A DNA stretch of 45,259 nt from Bacteroidota bacterium (lineage in GTDB: Bacteria > Bacteroidota > Bacteroidia > Cytophagales > Cyclobacteriaceae): the NCBI GenBank assembly GCA_023412765.1, contig JAEZBX010000115.1:1-45259 (forward strand), written 5' to 3'. A program made the position numbers and the translations under genes. This document shows positions 33,081 to 41,700 of this stretch, one piece after another (the first letter of the stretch is position 1; each line of letters opens with the position of its first letter). The notes under the pieces were generated by a model. The model saw only the letters and a program-made list of their open reading frames with translations, was not told where the DNA came from and did not search any database.

Positions 33081-34487
33081 ATGTCTGAGAACGTTAACAA
33101 TAGACGAGTGTATTCATTGATGGAGGTCACGCTGAGTATTCAAAAAACTATAGCCGACCGTTACCGCAGTTCATTCTGGGTGAAAGCAGAGATGAATAAG
33201 TTAAATCACTATTCACATTCCGGCCATTGCTATCCTGATCTTGTCGAAAAAATTGAAGGAAAAGTAGTAGCACAGATGAGGGCAAATTTGTGGAAGAGCG
33301 ATTTTGAAAGGATCAATCTCAATTTTATAAAAATATTAAAGGAGCCGCTGAAAGACGGCATTAAGATACTGTTCTGTGCGTCCATAAGTTTCGATCCCTC
33401 TCACGGTTTAAGTCTTCGCATTATCGATATAGATCCCAGCTTTTCATTGGGAGAGTTAGAGCGTGAAAAAATGCAGACCCTTGAGAGACTGAAGAAGGAA
33501 GGCATTTTTCAATCTAATAAACTCTTGAAACTTCCCTTGTTGCCACAACGCATTGCAGTAATATCGGTTGAAACCAGCAAGGGTTATTCAGATTTTTTAA
33601 AGATTATAGATAGGAATCCGTGGGGCTATAAATTCTTCCTGCACCTGTTTCCATCATTGTTGCAGGGCGAACGATCTGTACATTCGATTTGTGCTCAGTT
33701 AAAGCAAATAGGAAAAGCTATAGAGCATTTTGACGCGGTTGCCATCATACGGGGAGGTGGAGGCGACGTGGGATTATCATCTTATAACAATTATCAGCTG
33801 GCAAGCGAAATCGCACGATTTCCGATTCCTGTCCTGACGGGGATAGGCCACTCAACTAATGAAACTGTTGCTGAAATGGTTTCGTTTAAAAATGCGATCA
33901 CTCCAACTGAACTAGCGGATTTTCTTATTCAGAAATTTCATGATTTTTCTGAACCGGTCAAGCGAGCTGAATCAATAATCCTTGATCGTGCAAAAAGAAT
34001 TTTGATCGATGAAAAAAATTTGTTTGCAAATGTCATCAAGCATTTTCGTTCCGCAACGAATAGCAGTCTTGCAGCGCGAAGATCGGAAGTGAGCCAATGC
34101 GCTTATTCTGTTTCGCAGCATTCAAAGTTTCTTTTGAAAAGTAAAACTGAAATATTGACATGGAATGTCCGCCATTTGAGGCGAATCGTTTCTTCCTTAT
34201 TGGGCGATCAGGAAAAAATATTGAACGGCCATGCACGCGACGCGAAGAAGGTTGCGATAAAACATCTTTTCGAAAAACAGGAAGAGTTGCGCAATATCGA
34301 GAAACACGTTAATTCAATGGACCCTGCAAACATTTTGAGGCGCGGCTTCTCCTTTACACTTTTAAATGGAAAAGTTCTGAAAAGTTATTCGGATGTTGGG
34401 GAAGGTGATCGCATCACAACGGTGTTGGTAGACGGCAGAATTGAAAGTACTGTAAGTAAATCTCTTAAATCAGACGACGAACAATGA
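33081..34487 (+). CDS. xseA: Exodeoxyribonuclease VII large subunit
   Basis: A 468-aa protein, the catalytic subunit of ExoVII, which degrades single-stranded DNA to short oligonucleotides. The N-terminal OB-fold (YSLMEVTLSIQKTI, SSFWVKAEMNKLNHYSHSGHCYPDL) is followed by the catalytic domain with LPLLPQRIAVISVETSKGYSDF, AVAIIRGGGGDVGLSSYNNY and FPIPVLTGIGHSTNETVAEMV, all highly characteristic. A long coiled coil (about 285-420) and the C-terminal PANILRRGFSFTLLNGKVL close the protein. It overlaps xseB by 4 bp, indicating translational coupling. It is unrelated to the flanking clusters and is an ordinary housekeeping repair gene. Confidence 0.95.
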   Translation: MSENVNNRRVYSLMEVTLSIQKTIADRYRSSFWVKAEMNKLNHYSHSGHCYPDLVEKIEGKVVAQMRANLWKSDFERINLNFIKILKEPLKDGIKILFCASISFDPSHGLSLRIIDIDPSFSLGELEREKMQTLERLKKEGIFQSNKLLKLPLLPQRIAVISVETSKGYSDFLKIIDRNPWGYKFFLHLFPSLLQGERSVHSICAQLKQIGKAIEHFDAVAIIRGGGGDVGLSSYNNYQLASEIARFPIPVLTGIGHSTNETVAEMVSFKNAITPTELADFLIQKFHDFSEPVKRAESIILDRAKRILIDEKNLFANVIKHFRSATNSSLAARRSEVSQCAYSVSQHSKFLLKSKTEILTWNVRHLRRIVSSLLGDQEKILNGHARDAKKVAIKHLFEKQEELRNIEKHVNSMDPANILRRGFSFTLLNGKVLKSYSDVGEGDRITTVLVDGRIESTVSKSLKSDDEQ

Positions 34488-34693
34488 ATGATACAATAAA
34501 ATACACGGAGGCGTTCGAAGAATTACAACGCATTGTTGCCGAGATCGAAACTGGCCAAATATCGGTGGATGAATTATCGCAAAAAGTGAAGCGCGCTACA
34601 CATCTTATCCGGATATGTAAACAAAAGTTAACGTCTACAGAGGAAGACGTAACCAAAATTCTCAAGGACCTGGAGGTCTCACCGTCGGAATGA
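34484..34693 (+). CDS. xseB: Exodeoxyribonuclease VII small subunit
   Basis: A 69-aa helical protein with the typical XseB pattern: YTEAFEELQRIVAEIETGQISVDELSQKVKRA, followed by a second helix (LIRICKQKLTSTEEDVTKIL). Several copies assemble around the coiled coil of XseA. The ATG overlaps the xseA stop (ATGA), so the two are coupled. Length and sequence are normal for the family. Confidence 0.93.
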   Translation: MNDTIKYTEAFEELQRIVAEIETGQISVDELSQKVKRATHLIRICKQKLTSTEEDVTKILKDLEVSPSE

Positions 34694-34996
34694 GTAGCTG
34701 ACGCTGGTTCTGCATTTTACGAGAGTAATTCAGTAATCGATTGAGTTGTCACGACTACACAAGCACCCGTTAAAATATTGAAAATTGTGTTCCAATATTA
34801 CATGAATCTTGCAGCGAATTTCATAATAAAAGGCTTGTTTCTACAACCATAATAGCAGTCCGATTTTGTGGTATTTTTCCCACCGAAAATGTCTATTTGC
34901 ACCCAATAATGTTGTCTTAAAGCCCACATAAGAAAGAGACAGAAATTGCATTTTTTCGACGGTCGATTTTGCGAATTTTTGTTGCAAATTCCGTTG
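34694..34996. other. Intergenic region after xseB
   Basis: A 303-bp gap with no convincing gene. A 7-bp inverted repeat, AATATTG (34774-34780) and CAATATT (34793-34799), might form a weak hairpin but has no T-run. The end of the gap is AT-rich leader of the TPR kinase gene. Confidence 0.5.
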
Positions 34997-36997
34997 ATGT
35001 CTATTTCTGTGAAGTTGTTGTTGATCTCCATATTCATCGTGTTATCCAACCTGGTGGCTATGGGAGCGAGGGACCCCGATCCGAATGTGGCTTGGTATGA
35101 GGATTTTTTTGAAGAAAAGCCGCAGAAATCGCTCGAGGAAACGCTTAAAATCCTCAATAGTGGCCTTACTCGTGCAAAACGCTCAGGCGACGCACAAACA
35201 GCAGCGCAGGCACTCAAAGCGCTGGCACTAACCCATCTCACAAGAACGAGCGATTATGAAGTGGCCATGGATCTGCTGATCCAATGCCTTGCAATTGAAG
35301 ACTCTTTGGACCTCCAGGAGGAACGAATTTTCACATACTTAGCGATGGCCAAGGTTTTTGAGGAAGTAGGAAATTTTAACAAAAGCGAGCAATTGCTTGA
35401 ACAGGCCAAGAGTTTCAACGCAGGAGTCAAAAATCCTTACGTGGAGGTATTAATCCTGAATGAGCTGGGCCAGATTAAGGCCTCCATGGGCAAAATGCTG
35501 GAAGCTTTTAAGGATTATGAAAGTGCATTGAAGTATAAAGACATTATTGAAAATCCGAAAGCTGAGGCTAAGGCGCTCTTTAATATTGCGCAAATCTATA
35601 GTACGCAGAAAATATTTAACCGAGCCCTTCAAACACATCGCCGGGCGCTGTTCATACGCCGGGCCATCAATGATGAAGCGAAAGAGGCGCTATCGCTTAA
35701 TGAGATCGGCGAACTCTATCGGCGCATGAAAAATGATGGTAGAGCTTTAGCGAATCACCGGCTGGCTTTGAAAATCCGTAAATCACTTGACGATAAGAAG
35801 GGAATTAGCGAATCCTATAACAACATCGGAGTAATTTATTATCAGCAAAAACGATATAACGAGGCAATTAAGAATCTAACGGCCGGTCTACAGGCTGCAT
35901 TGGAATCTCAGTCACTCGTGCAGCAACAAAAAAGTTACGACTTCCTGAGCCTTTGTCACAAGGAACTCGACGAGTATGACCTTGCTTTGATGAAGCGCGA
36001 ACAATTTGTTGTTGTGAGCGATTTTATTCAGAATCAAACCAATGATCAGCGACTGCTTGAATCGCAAAGCAGATATGTAATTGATACCAAGGAATCACAA
36101 ATTGAGGCACTTGAGGCTGAACGCGAAAAGAGAGATCAGCAACTTAACAGACAAAAACATTTGAGAAATTTCCTCATTGCAGTAATCGGGCTGGGTATAG
36201 TAATCGTTGGGCTGGTTTTTAATCTATACAAGGTAAAGCAACGGGCTAACACCAACCTTCAAATGATTAATGAGAAGGTAAAAATACAGAATGCGCAGCT
36301 TCAGGATCTGAACGCCACTAAAGACAAATTCTTCTCAATCATCGGACACGATCTTAAGGGCCCGCTGAATTCGCTCACTTCTTTTTCAGGCTTGCTGATC
36401 AATCATGTGGACAGCTTGAGCAGATTAGAAATTCAAACGCTTGCCAAAGATCTTGATAAGTCTTTAAAGAACCTTTATGCATTGCTAAACAATCTGCTGG
36501 AGTGGTCAAGATCTCAAACCGGAAACATCGAGTTTACTCCGGAGACTTTCGATATTGGATCGCTGCTGAAGGAGAACTGCGAATTACTATCCACTCAGGC
36601 ACAAAACAAAAAAATAGGGTTTCTAGAAGAGATGAATGGCCGGGTTTCGGTCAAGGCGCATCGCCATTCCCTTAACACCGTTGTAAGAAACCTTGTGTCC
36701 AATTCAATTAAGTTCACGCCGGAAGGTGGTGTTATAAAGCTTGGAGTCAAGCAGAATCATAAACATGTGTTGGTTTCGGTGGCAGATACCGGAGTTGGAA
36801 TGAGCAAGGATGTGATTTCAAAGTTGTTTCGCCTTGATGCCAAGCACACGACAAGAGGCACGGCGAATGAAAAGGGAACGGGATTGGGTCTTATCCTCTG
36901 CAAGGATTTTGTCGAAAAGAACGGAGGGAAACTTTGGGTGGAAAGTGAAGAGGGCAGAGGCTCGGTCTTCTATTTCACCGTTCCGTTGGCCAGCTGA
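34997..36997 (+). CDS. TPR-containing sensor histidine kinase
   Basis: A 666-aa kinase. The start at 34997 gives a signal peptide (MSISVKLLLISIFIVLSNLV); an earlier ATG at 34946 would add 17 unlikely residues. TPR repeats fill about 45-345 (SYNNIGVIYYQQKRYNEAI is one), then a coiled coil, a transmembrane helix about 392-410 (LIAVIGLGIVIVGLVFNLY), a second coiled coil, HisKA with FSIIGHDLKGPLNS (H451), and a complete HATPase domain: N-box NSIKFTPEG, G1 DTGVGMS, G2 GTGLGLILCKDF. The TPRs face the periplasm and presumably sense a peptide or protein signal. No response regulator gene is adjacent, so it is an orphan kinase in this window. Confidence 0.93.
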   Translation: MSISVKLLLISIFIVLSNLVAMGARDPDPNVAWYEDFFEEKPQKSLEETLKILNSGLTRAKRSGDAQTAAQALKALALTHLTRTSDYEVAMDLLIQCLAIEDSLDLQEERIFTYLAMAKVFEEVGNFNKSEQLLEQAKSFNAGVKNPYVEVLILNELGQIKASMGKMLEAFKDYESALKYKDIIENPKAEAKALFNIAQIYSTQKIFNRALQTHRRALFIRRAINDEAKEALSLNEIGELYRRMKNDGRALANHRLALKIRKSLDDKKGISESYNNIGVIYYQQKRYNEAIKNLTAGLQAALESQSLVQQQKSYDFLSLCHKELDEYDLALMKREQFVVVSDFIQNQTNDQRLLESQSRYVIDTKESQIEALEAEREKRDQQLNRQKHLRNFLIAVIGLGIVIVGLVFNLYKVKQRANTNLQMINEKVKIQNAQLQDLNATKDKFFSIIGHDLKGPLNSLTSFSGLLINHVDSLSRLEIQTLAKDLDKSLKNLYALLNNLLEWSRSQTGNIEFTPETFDIGSLLKENCELLSTQAQNKKIGFLEEMNGRVSVKAHRHSLNTVVRNLVSNSIKFTPEGGVIKLGVKQNHKHVLVSVADTGVGMSKDVISKLFRLDAKHTTRGTANEKGTGLGLILCKDFVEKNGGKLWVESEEGRGSVFYFTVPLAS

Positions 36998-37057
36998 TCC
37001 GAAAGTTTATTTACCTGCCTTAAATACGAACTACCAGTTACTAATCGTTTATCAAGG

Positions 37058-37714
37058 ATGAAATTGATCCTGACCGCAGGTTTGTGTTCCATTATTGTCG
37101 GATGTTCGTCCGTATTCCGACCATATCCGTGTGGGCCGGTTTTGGATCAGGATGGAGTCCAGATCTTTAAGAGACAAGCAGAATTTATAGGTTTAAGAGA
37201 AGGGGTGATGTTCGCTGATATCGGCGCCTCGAGTGGTTACTATGATGCGGCCATGGCCGTCTTTGTGGATGGCGTAACATTCTACCTCAACGACATCGAT
37301 TATCATTGTTTGAATGCCAGGAATCTTAATAAAGTTTTGCGCTATTATTCTAAACTTAGAGGCCAGCGGATCGATTCAACAAACACTTTCCATTACGTGA
37401 TCGGTACACCGACGCGTACGACATTGCCTGAGAATGTATTTGATGTCATCTTCAGCAATGCTACGATGCACGTTATTGACTATCCCGACTCGATTCTGAG
37501 CGATGTGCATCGAAATCTTAAGCCGGATGGCCACCTTTATATACGAGACGAATTTGTCTATAACGGCGAAGAAAGAAAGTGCCCTTCAAAAAAATGTGGT
37601 CATCAACTGTTGCAGTATACGCCGTTTATAGAATTAATGAAACGAAACGGGTTTCAGCTAGTCGGCGAAGCCCAGGAGTTTGGCTACCCGATTTACAAAT
37701 TCTCCAAACTATAA
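37058..37714 (+). CDS. SAM-dependent methyltransferase-fold protein with lipoprotein signal
   Basis: A 218-aa protein. Residues about 45-215 have a class I methyltransferase fold: motif I MFADIGASSGYYDAA (D-x-G-x-x-x-G preserved), an acidic end of strand 2 (YLNDIDYH), motif IV VFDVIFSNATMHVI and motif VI-like NLKPDGHLYIRDEF. The N-terminus, MKLILTAGLCSIIVGCSS, is a lipoprotein signal with lipobox IVGC, which would place the domain outside the cytoplasm, where SAM is not expected. Either the signal is not used, the domain has lost methyl transfer, or it does something new. It lies 60 bp after the TPR kinase gene and may be co-transcribed with it. Confidence 0.75.
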   Translation: MKLILTAGLCSIIVGCSSVFRPYPCGPVLDQDGVQIFKRQAEFIGLREGVMFADIGASSGYYDAAMAVFVDGVTFYLNDIDYHCLNARNLNKVLRYYSKLRGQRIDSTNTFHYVIGTPTRTTLPENVFDVIFSNATMHVIDYPDSILSDVHRNLKPDGHLYIRDEFVYNGEERKCPSKKCGHQLLQYTPFIELMKRNGFQLVGEAQEFGYPIYKFSKL

Positions 37715-37723
37715 AGTTCCGAC

Positions 37724-37744
37724 AATTTCCAATTTCCAATTTCA
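37724..37744 (+). repeat. Heptamer array (AATTTCC)3
   Basis: AATTTCC, AATTTCC, AATTTCA in tandem, 10 bp after the methyltransferase stop codon. A reverse-complement relative (GAAATTG/GAAATTT) occurs at 45027-45048. Confidence 0.7.
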
Positions 37745-37983
37745 AATGTCTTTACGTCTCAGGACTTGAATATCCCTTTTGAGTGATTGATATTTCATCA
37801 CCGCCATCGTGTTTACAGGCCATCGTTATCAATGCAAGCACGAACGAAAAGAAAATTTTTCCTCTTTGAGATTTATACATCAGAAGGAGTATCGATGTAT
37901 TAAGTTAACAATTTTAGTTTGTACGGTGCTGCATTGACAAAACTTTGAATATATTTTTGCGCACAGAACAGGATGAGGACAAC

Positions 37984-38018
37984 AAAAATAACCTGCCCTT
38001 TGGTGAAGATGCAGGTTA
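37984..38018 (-). terminator. Rho-independent terminator of the small membrane-protein gene
   Basis: Read on the minus strand, TAACCTGC (38018-38011) and GCAGGTTA (37996-37989) form a perfect 8-bp stem with a 14-nt loop, directly followed by TTTTTGTTG. It lies 25 bp after the stop of the 38043-38276 gene. Confidence 0.8.
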
Positions 38019-38042
38019 CATGTAGTGGATGTACGATATTGG

Positions 38043-38276
38043 TTATTTATAGTCGCTCGCGGCGCTATTCTCGCGCTGCGAAGTGGTATTATTCCTTCTT
38101 TTTTCTGTTGTTATTGTTTTAAGTATTGTTTCTACTCCTGTCTTGCACAAAAGTGTGATAAACAATATTATCCCCAGTATTGAGGAAAAGATCACCGTCA
38201 CGAAGCTAACCTGATTTGAGTCCAGTTGTGGCACTTCCATTTCACTCTCCCACGTCTGATATTTATTGTTCAACAT
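38043..38276 (-). CDS. Small single-span membrane protein of unknown function
   Basis: A 77-aa protein (65 aa if the second ATG at 38240 is used). The N-terminal part is acidic/polar (MEVPQLDSNQ), followed by one transmembrane helix (VSFVTVIFSSILGIILFITLLC) and a basic, polar tail (TTEKRRNNTTSQREN), implying an outside N-terminus and a cytoplasmic tail. I do not recognise a family. It is supported as a real gene by its own transcription signals: an exact TAnnTTTG box (TACTTTTG on the minus strand, 38304-38311) about 28 bp upstream, two palindromes further up, and an intrinsic terminator just after the stop. Confidence 0.5.
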   Translation of the reverse strand: MLNNKYQTWESEMEVPQLDSNQVSFVTVIFSSILGIILFITLLCKTGVETILKTITTEKRRNNTTSQRENSAASDYK

Positions 38277-38303
38277 AATGATACATCTTGGTTATCGACT
38301 GTA

Positions 38304-38311
38304 CAAAAGTA
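38304..38311 (-). promoter_or_regulatory. -7 element (TACTTTTG) of the small membrane-protein gene
   Basis: TACTTTTG on the minus strand matches TAnnTTTG exactly, with a start codon 28 bp downstream at 38276. The -33 region is weak, which would fit activation from the palindromes upstream. Confidence 0.55.
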
Positions 38312-38362
38312 GCCAACTGCCAAGTGTAAGAACTCAGACATTATCTGACTTTTGAAATATAA

Positions 38363-38394
38363 GGGATACCCCTGATACTAAGGGAAACCCTTAG
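38363..38394. promoter_or_regulatory. Paired GGGAWACCC palindromes
   Basis: GGGATACCC (38363-38371) and GGGAAACCC (38382-38390) have centres 19 bp apart, about two helical turns. The second extends to a perfect 7-3-7 palindrome CTAAGGG-AAA-CCCTTAG (38378-38394). They lie 52-90 bp upstream of the -7 box of the small gene, the usual place for an activator. Part of the first, ATACCCCT, also occurs at 208-215 before the partial outer-membrane protein gene. Confidence 0.6.
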
Positions 38395-38681
38395 ACCCTT
38401 TCGGATCATAGTCCAACTTTGTCATCTTTCGAATCATATTCATTTCAAAACACCTAACAAGGAACATTAAATACCGAAATCGGTACGAATGATGAATGAT
38501 TGGTCTTGAGGAGGACGCTTGGAACAACGGCATGGATGTAAGACGAATTTATAGGAGGCTCCTAGCGGAGCCAGTTAATAGACTTGTGAATCTTTTTGGC
38601 CATATACGTTCGGCCAAGGTCACGCTCGCGCTCACTCTCGATTGATTATCGTGGCAACTTCGAGGCATAGACATATGCGCG

Positions 38682-38718
38682 ACCCTATACCCTATACCCT
38701 ATTACCTTACCTTACTAT
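38682..38718 (-). repeat. Heptamer array after the hybrid kinase stop
   Basis: Plus-strand ACCCTAT x3 (38682-38702) then TACCTTA-type units. In the sense of the hybrid kinase gene it starts within 5 bp of the stop codon and reads TAAGGTA... ATAGGGT. The ACCCTAT unit is shared with 382-395. Confidence 0.8.
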
Positions 38719-38721
38719 TAA

Positions 38722-41700
38722 TTAGGATACCTGCTTCTTCCTGTTCTGAATAAACTGTGCCCATTTTGACAACGTTTGAACCAGCTGATCCATCCTGATC
38801 GGTTTGCTTATATAGTCGTCCATACCGGCTTGTAAGCAAGCCTCCTTGTCTTCAGTCATTGCATTTGCAGTCATCGCGATGATTATGGGTTGAAGATTGG
38901 GATCTTGCCGGATAATCCTTGTTGCCTCAAGGCCATCCATTTCAGGCATCTGTACATCCATTAGGATCATATCATAGGAGGAGCGTTGGAGTTCCTGTAA
39001 TGCGATAACTCCGTTTTCCGCAACGGACGTCTCATATCCCAGCTTTTGCAATGTACGCACCGCGAGAGTTTGGTTAACTGGATTATCCTCCGCGATAAGT
39101 ATTCTCAAAGGAATGTGAGCAGAAGCATCTTCGGTTAATTTGCCCGAAACTGTTTCACCGCGCAGACCGGGCTTGATAGTCTTCTTCAGGTGAGAGGCAA
39201 TTGCTTTTGACAAAACTTTTTGTTTTACCGGCTTTGTAAGTATCTGAGAGAACAGATGTTCGAATTGTTTCTTCTGCTCATTTCCAATCGAACTCAAAAG
39301 CAATATGGGTAGGGTTGGATTCTCCTGGCGGATGTTTTGTGCTAGCCCAACGCCATCGGTACCTGGCATTTGCATGTCAGTAATAACGAGTTCAAAATCG
39401 TTTTCTTCCGCTAAGAATTTAAGTGCCTCCTCAGCAGAGCAGGCGACAGTAGGTTGAAATTTCCAATGGAGCAATTGTGTCTGTAGTATATCGCGGTTAG
39501 TCTTATTGTCGTCTACTACAAGTATCTTCTTTCCTTGTAAACCATCGGTATTAAAGTGAACATAGTTGAGGAATGAACTTCTGCTTGCTGTAGTTCTAAT
39601 GCTGAAAGTAAAAGTTGTGCCTACAGCGGGTACGCTTTCCACCTGAATCGTTCCGCCCATAAGTCCGACGAGCTTCTCGCAAATGATAAGTCCAAGACCG
39701 GTGCCTCCATATTTCCGCGTAGTAGAAGAATCGACCTGTGAAAATGCTTTGAACAGTCGTTCAATTTTGTCCTGTTCAATTCCTATCCCGGTATCCCGTA
39801 TGGTGAAGGTTAGCTCATAGTCGTCTTCCTTATGATCTTTGACTTCAACTCCGACGAAAATTTCACCTTCTTTGGTAAACTTGATGGCGTTGCCGACCAA
39901 GTTCATAAGGACCTGCTTTATTCGAAGGGCGTCACCTACAATCATTGTCGGCACGTCGTAATTGATTTGGTATAGCAGATCCAGTCCGGTCGATGCCGCT
40001 TTGGCTGCAAACAGATCCAGAACTTCTTCAATGCATAAGCGAAGATCCAGGTTCTGATGATCGAGCTCCATCTTGCCCGACTCGATCTTGGAAAAGTCCA
40101 GAATGTCATTGATGATTGAAAGCAAACTTTCTCCTGAGCTTCTTATCGTTTCCGCATACTCAGCTTGCTCCGGAGTAAGGCTTGTTTCATTAAGAAGAGA
40201 TGCCATTCCGATCACACCATTCATTGGTGTTCGGATTTCGTGACTCATGGTTGCAAGGAAAGTACTTTTCGCCTGGTTAGCGCGTTCGGCATCTTGTCGA
40301 GCCTTCTCTGCTTCTTCTTTTTGTTTTTCCAACTCCGTATTGACGGTCTGCAGAAATTCAGTTTGTGCCTGAAGTTGATCATTCAATATTTGAACATCCT
40401 TTGCCTGAACTTCAAGACGTTCTTTTTGACGCATCACTTCTTCCGTCCGCAGTTTAACCTGCAACTCAAGTTCATTTTTTTGTTTTTCGATTAGATAAAG
40501 TCTTACTCTTACAAAATAAACTGCAGTACCCAGCACGACGGATACAATTAGCACCTGAAACCACCAGGTCTTCCAAAACGGGGGCACGATGGTGATTTTT
40601 AGTTCCGCCATCTGAGATGACCATGTCCCTTCGTTGTTAAGTCCTTTAACCTTAAAGGTATACTCGCCCGGATCCAGGTTTGTATATGTGGCCGAATGCG
40701 ATTCTCGCAACAGATTCCACTCCTTGTCAAATCCCTCCAGCAAGTAAGCATAACGTCTGTGTTCAGGACGTGTATAGTTGAGCGATGCAAACTGAATTGA
40801 AAAAACGGAATGCTGATAAGAAAGAGTAATTTCCTTTGTGTGATAAATTGGTTTTTCAAGTACTGATCTTATCGATGGATCAGAAGAGGTAAACGCCGGC
40901 TTGTTAAAGATGTCAAAGCCAGTGAACACCAGTGGAGGTTCATATGGTAACGATGCAACTCTATCGGGATAAAATTCGCTGAAGCCACCTTTACCGCCAA
41001 AATACATCGCACCTGATCTACTCTTGCAAAACGCCTGGCTTAGGTCTCCACCTTGTAATCCATCGGCTGTCGTGAAATTTTGTACCTGCTTTGTTACAGG
41101 GTCAAATTTAGATACACCCTTGCTTGAACTGATCCATAATTTACCTTCATCATCTTGTAAAATCCCAAGTATAGCATCGGCTGGAAGACCGTCTTTAACT
41201 TCGTAAGCTGTAAAGACCTCACGCGTTACGTCCAGATGGTTCAGTCCCTGGTTAGTACAGATCCAGAGATTTCCGTCCTTCGCTTTCTGAATGCTGATTA
41301 CTCGATTATGGCTTAAGCTGTTTGCGGATTGATCATGTGTGAACCTTTTAAACTTGTTGGTCTTCTTATCAAACCTGTTAATACCACCTCCATCTGTAGC
41401 AATCCAAATGTAACCGCGATCGTCTTCTGTAATATAGTAAACGTTGTTGAGGCTTAGACTTTCAGGATCGTCTGGCACTGACGAGTAATTCGTGAACTTG
41501 CCAGTAGCCGGATCGTAGGAATGAATACCTCCACCATATGTACCAATCCAAACCAACTTTTCACTATCCTCGAATATATTCCAAACGTTGTTGCTACGAA
41601 GACCCTTACCATCATTGGTTTGTTTGAAATGCTTGTACGTGTTCTTTTCAGGATTGAAAATGGTTAAACCATTTCCCCAGGTTCCGACCCAGATATTCTT

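Larger units (their letters stand above)
37715..38042. other. Intergenic region between methyltransferase and small membrane-protein genes
   Basis: A 328-bp gap holding the AATTTCC heptamer array (37724-37744), a plus-strand TATTTTTG -7-like box (37952-37959) with no supported gene after it, and the terminator for the small minus-strand gene (37984-38018). Confidence 0.6.
38277..38721. other. 445-bp regulatory/intergenic region
   Basis: No protein gene is supported. Contents: promoter and palindromes of the small membrane-protein gene (38304-38394); a 6-bp inverted repeat GGCTCC-TAGC-GGAGCC (38557-38572); another, TTGGCC/GGCCAA with a 10-nt loop (38596-38617), neither followed by a T-run; and the ACCCTAT/TACCTTA heptamer array (38682-38718) next to the hybrid kinase stop. 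Confidence 0.6.

Noticed and set aside
34798..35241. 147-codon minus-strand ORF
   Set aside because: It overlaps the signal peptide and first TPR repeats of the kinase gene in antisense and has no family signature.
37973..38122. Short plus-strand ORF ending in a hydrophobic stretch, behind a TATTTTTG box, antisense to the small membrane gene
   Set aside because: A type I toxin-like reading is tempting, but the hydrophobic part is the antisense shadow of the small gene and the hairpin works as its minus-strand terminator.
38557..38617. GGCTCC/GGAGCC and TTGGCC/GGCCAA hairpins as terminators of the hybrid kinase gene
   Set aside because: Neither is followed by a T-run on the minus strand; they are recorded only as inverted repeats in the region description.
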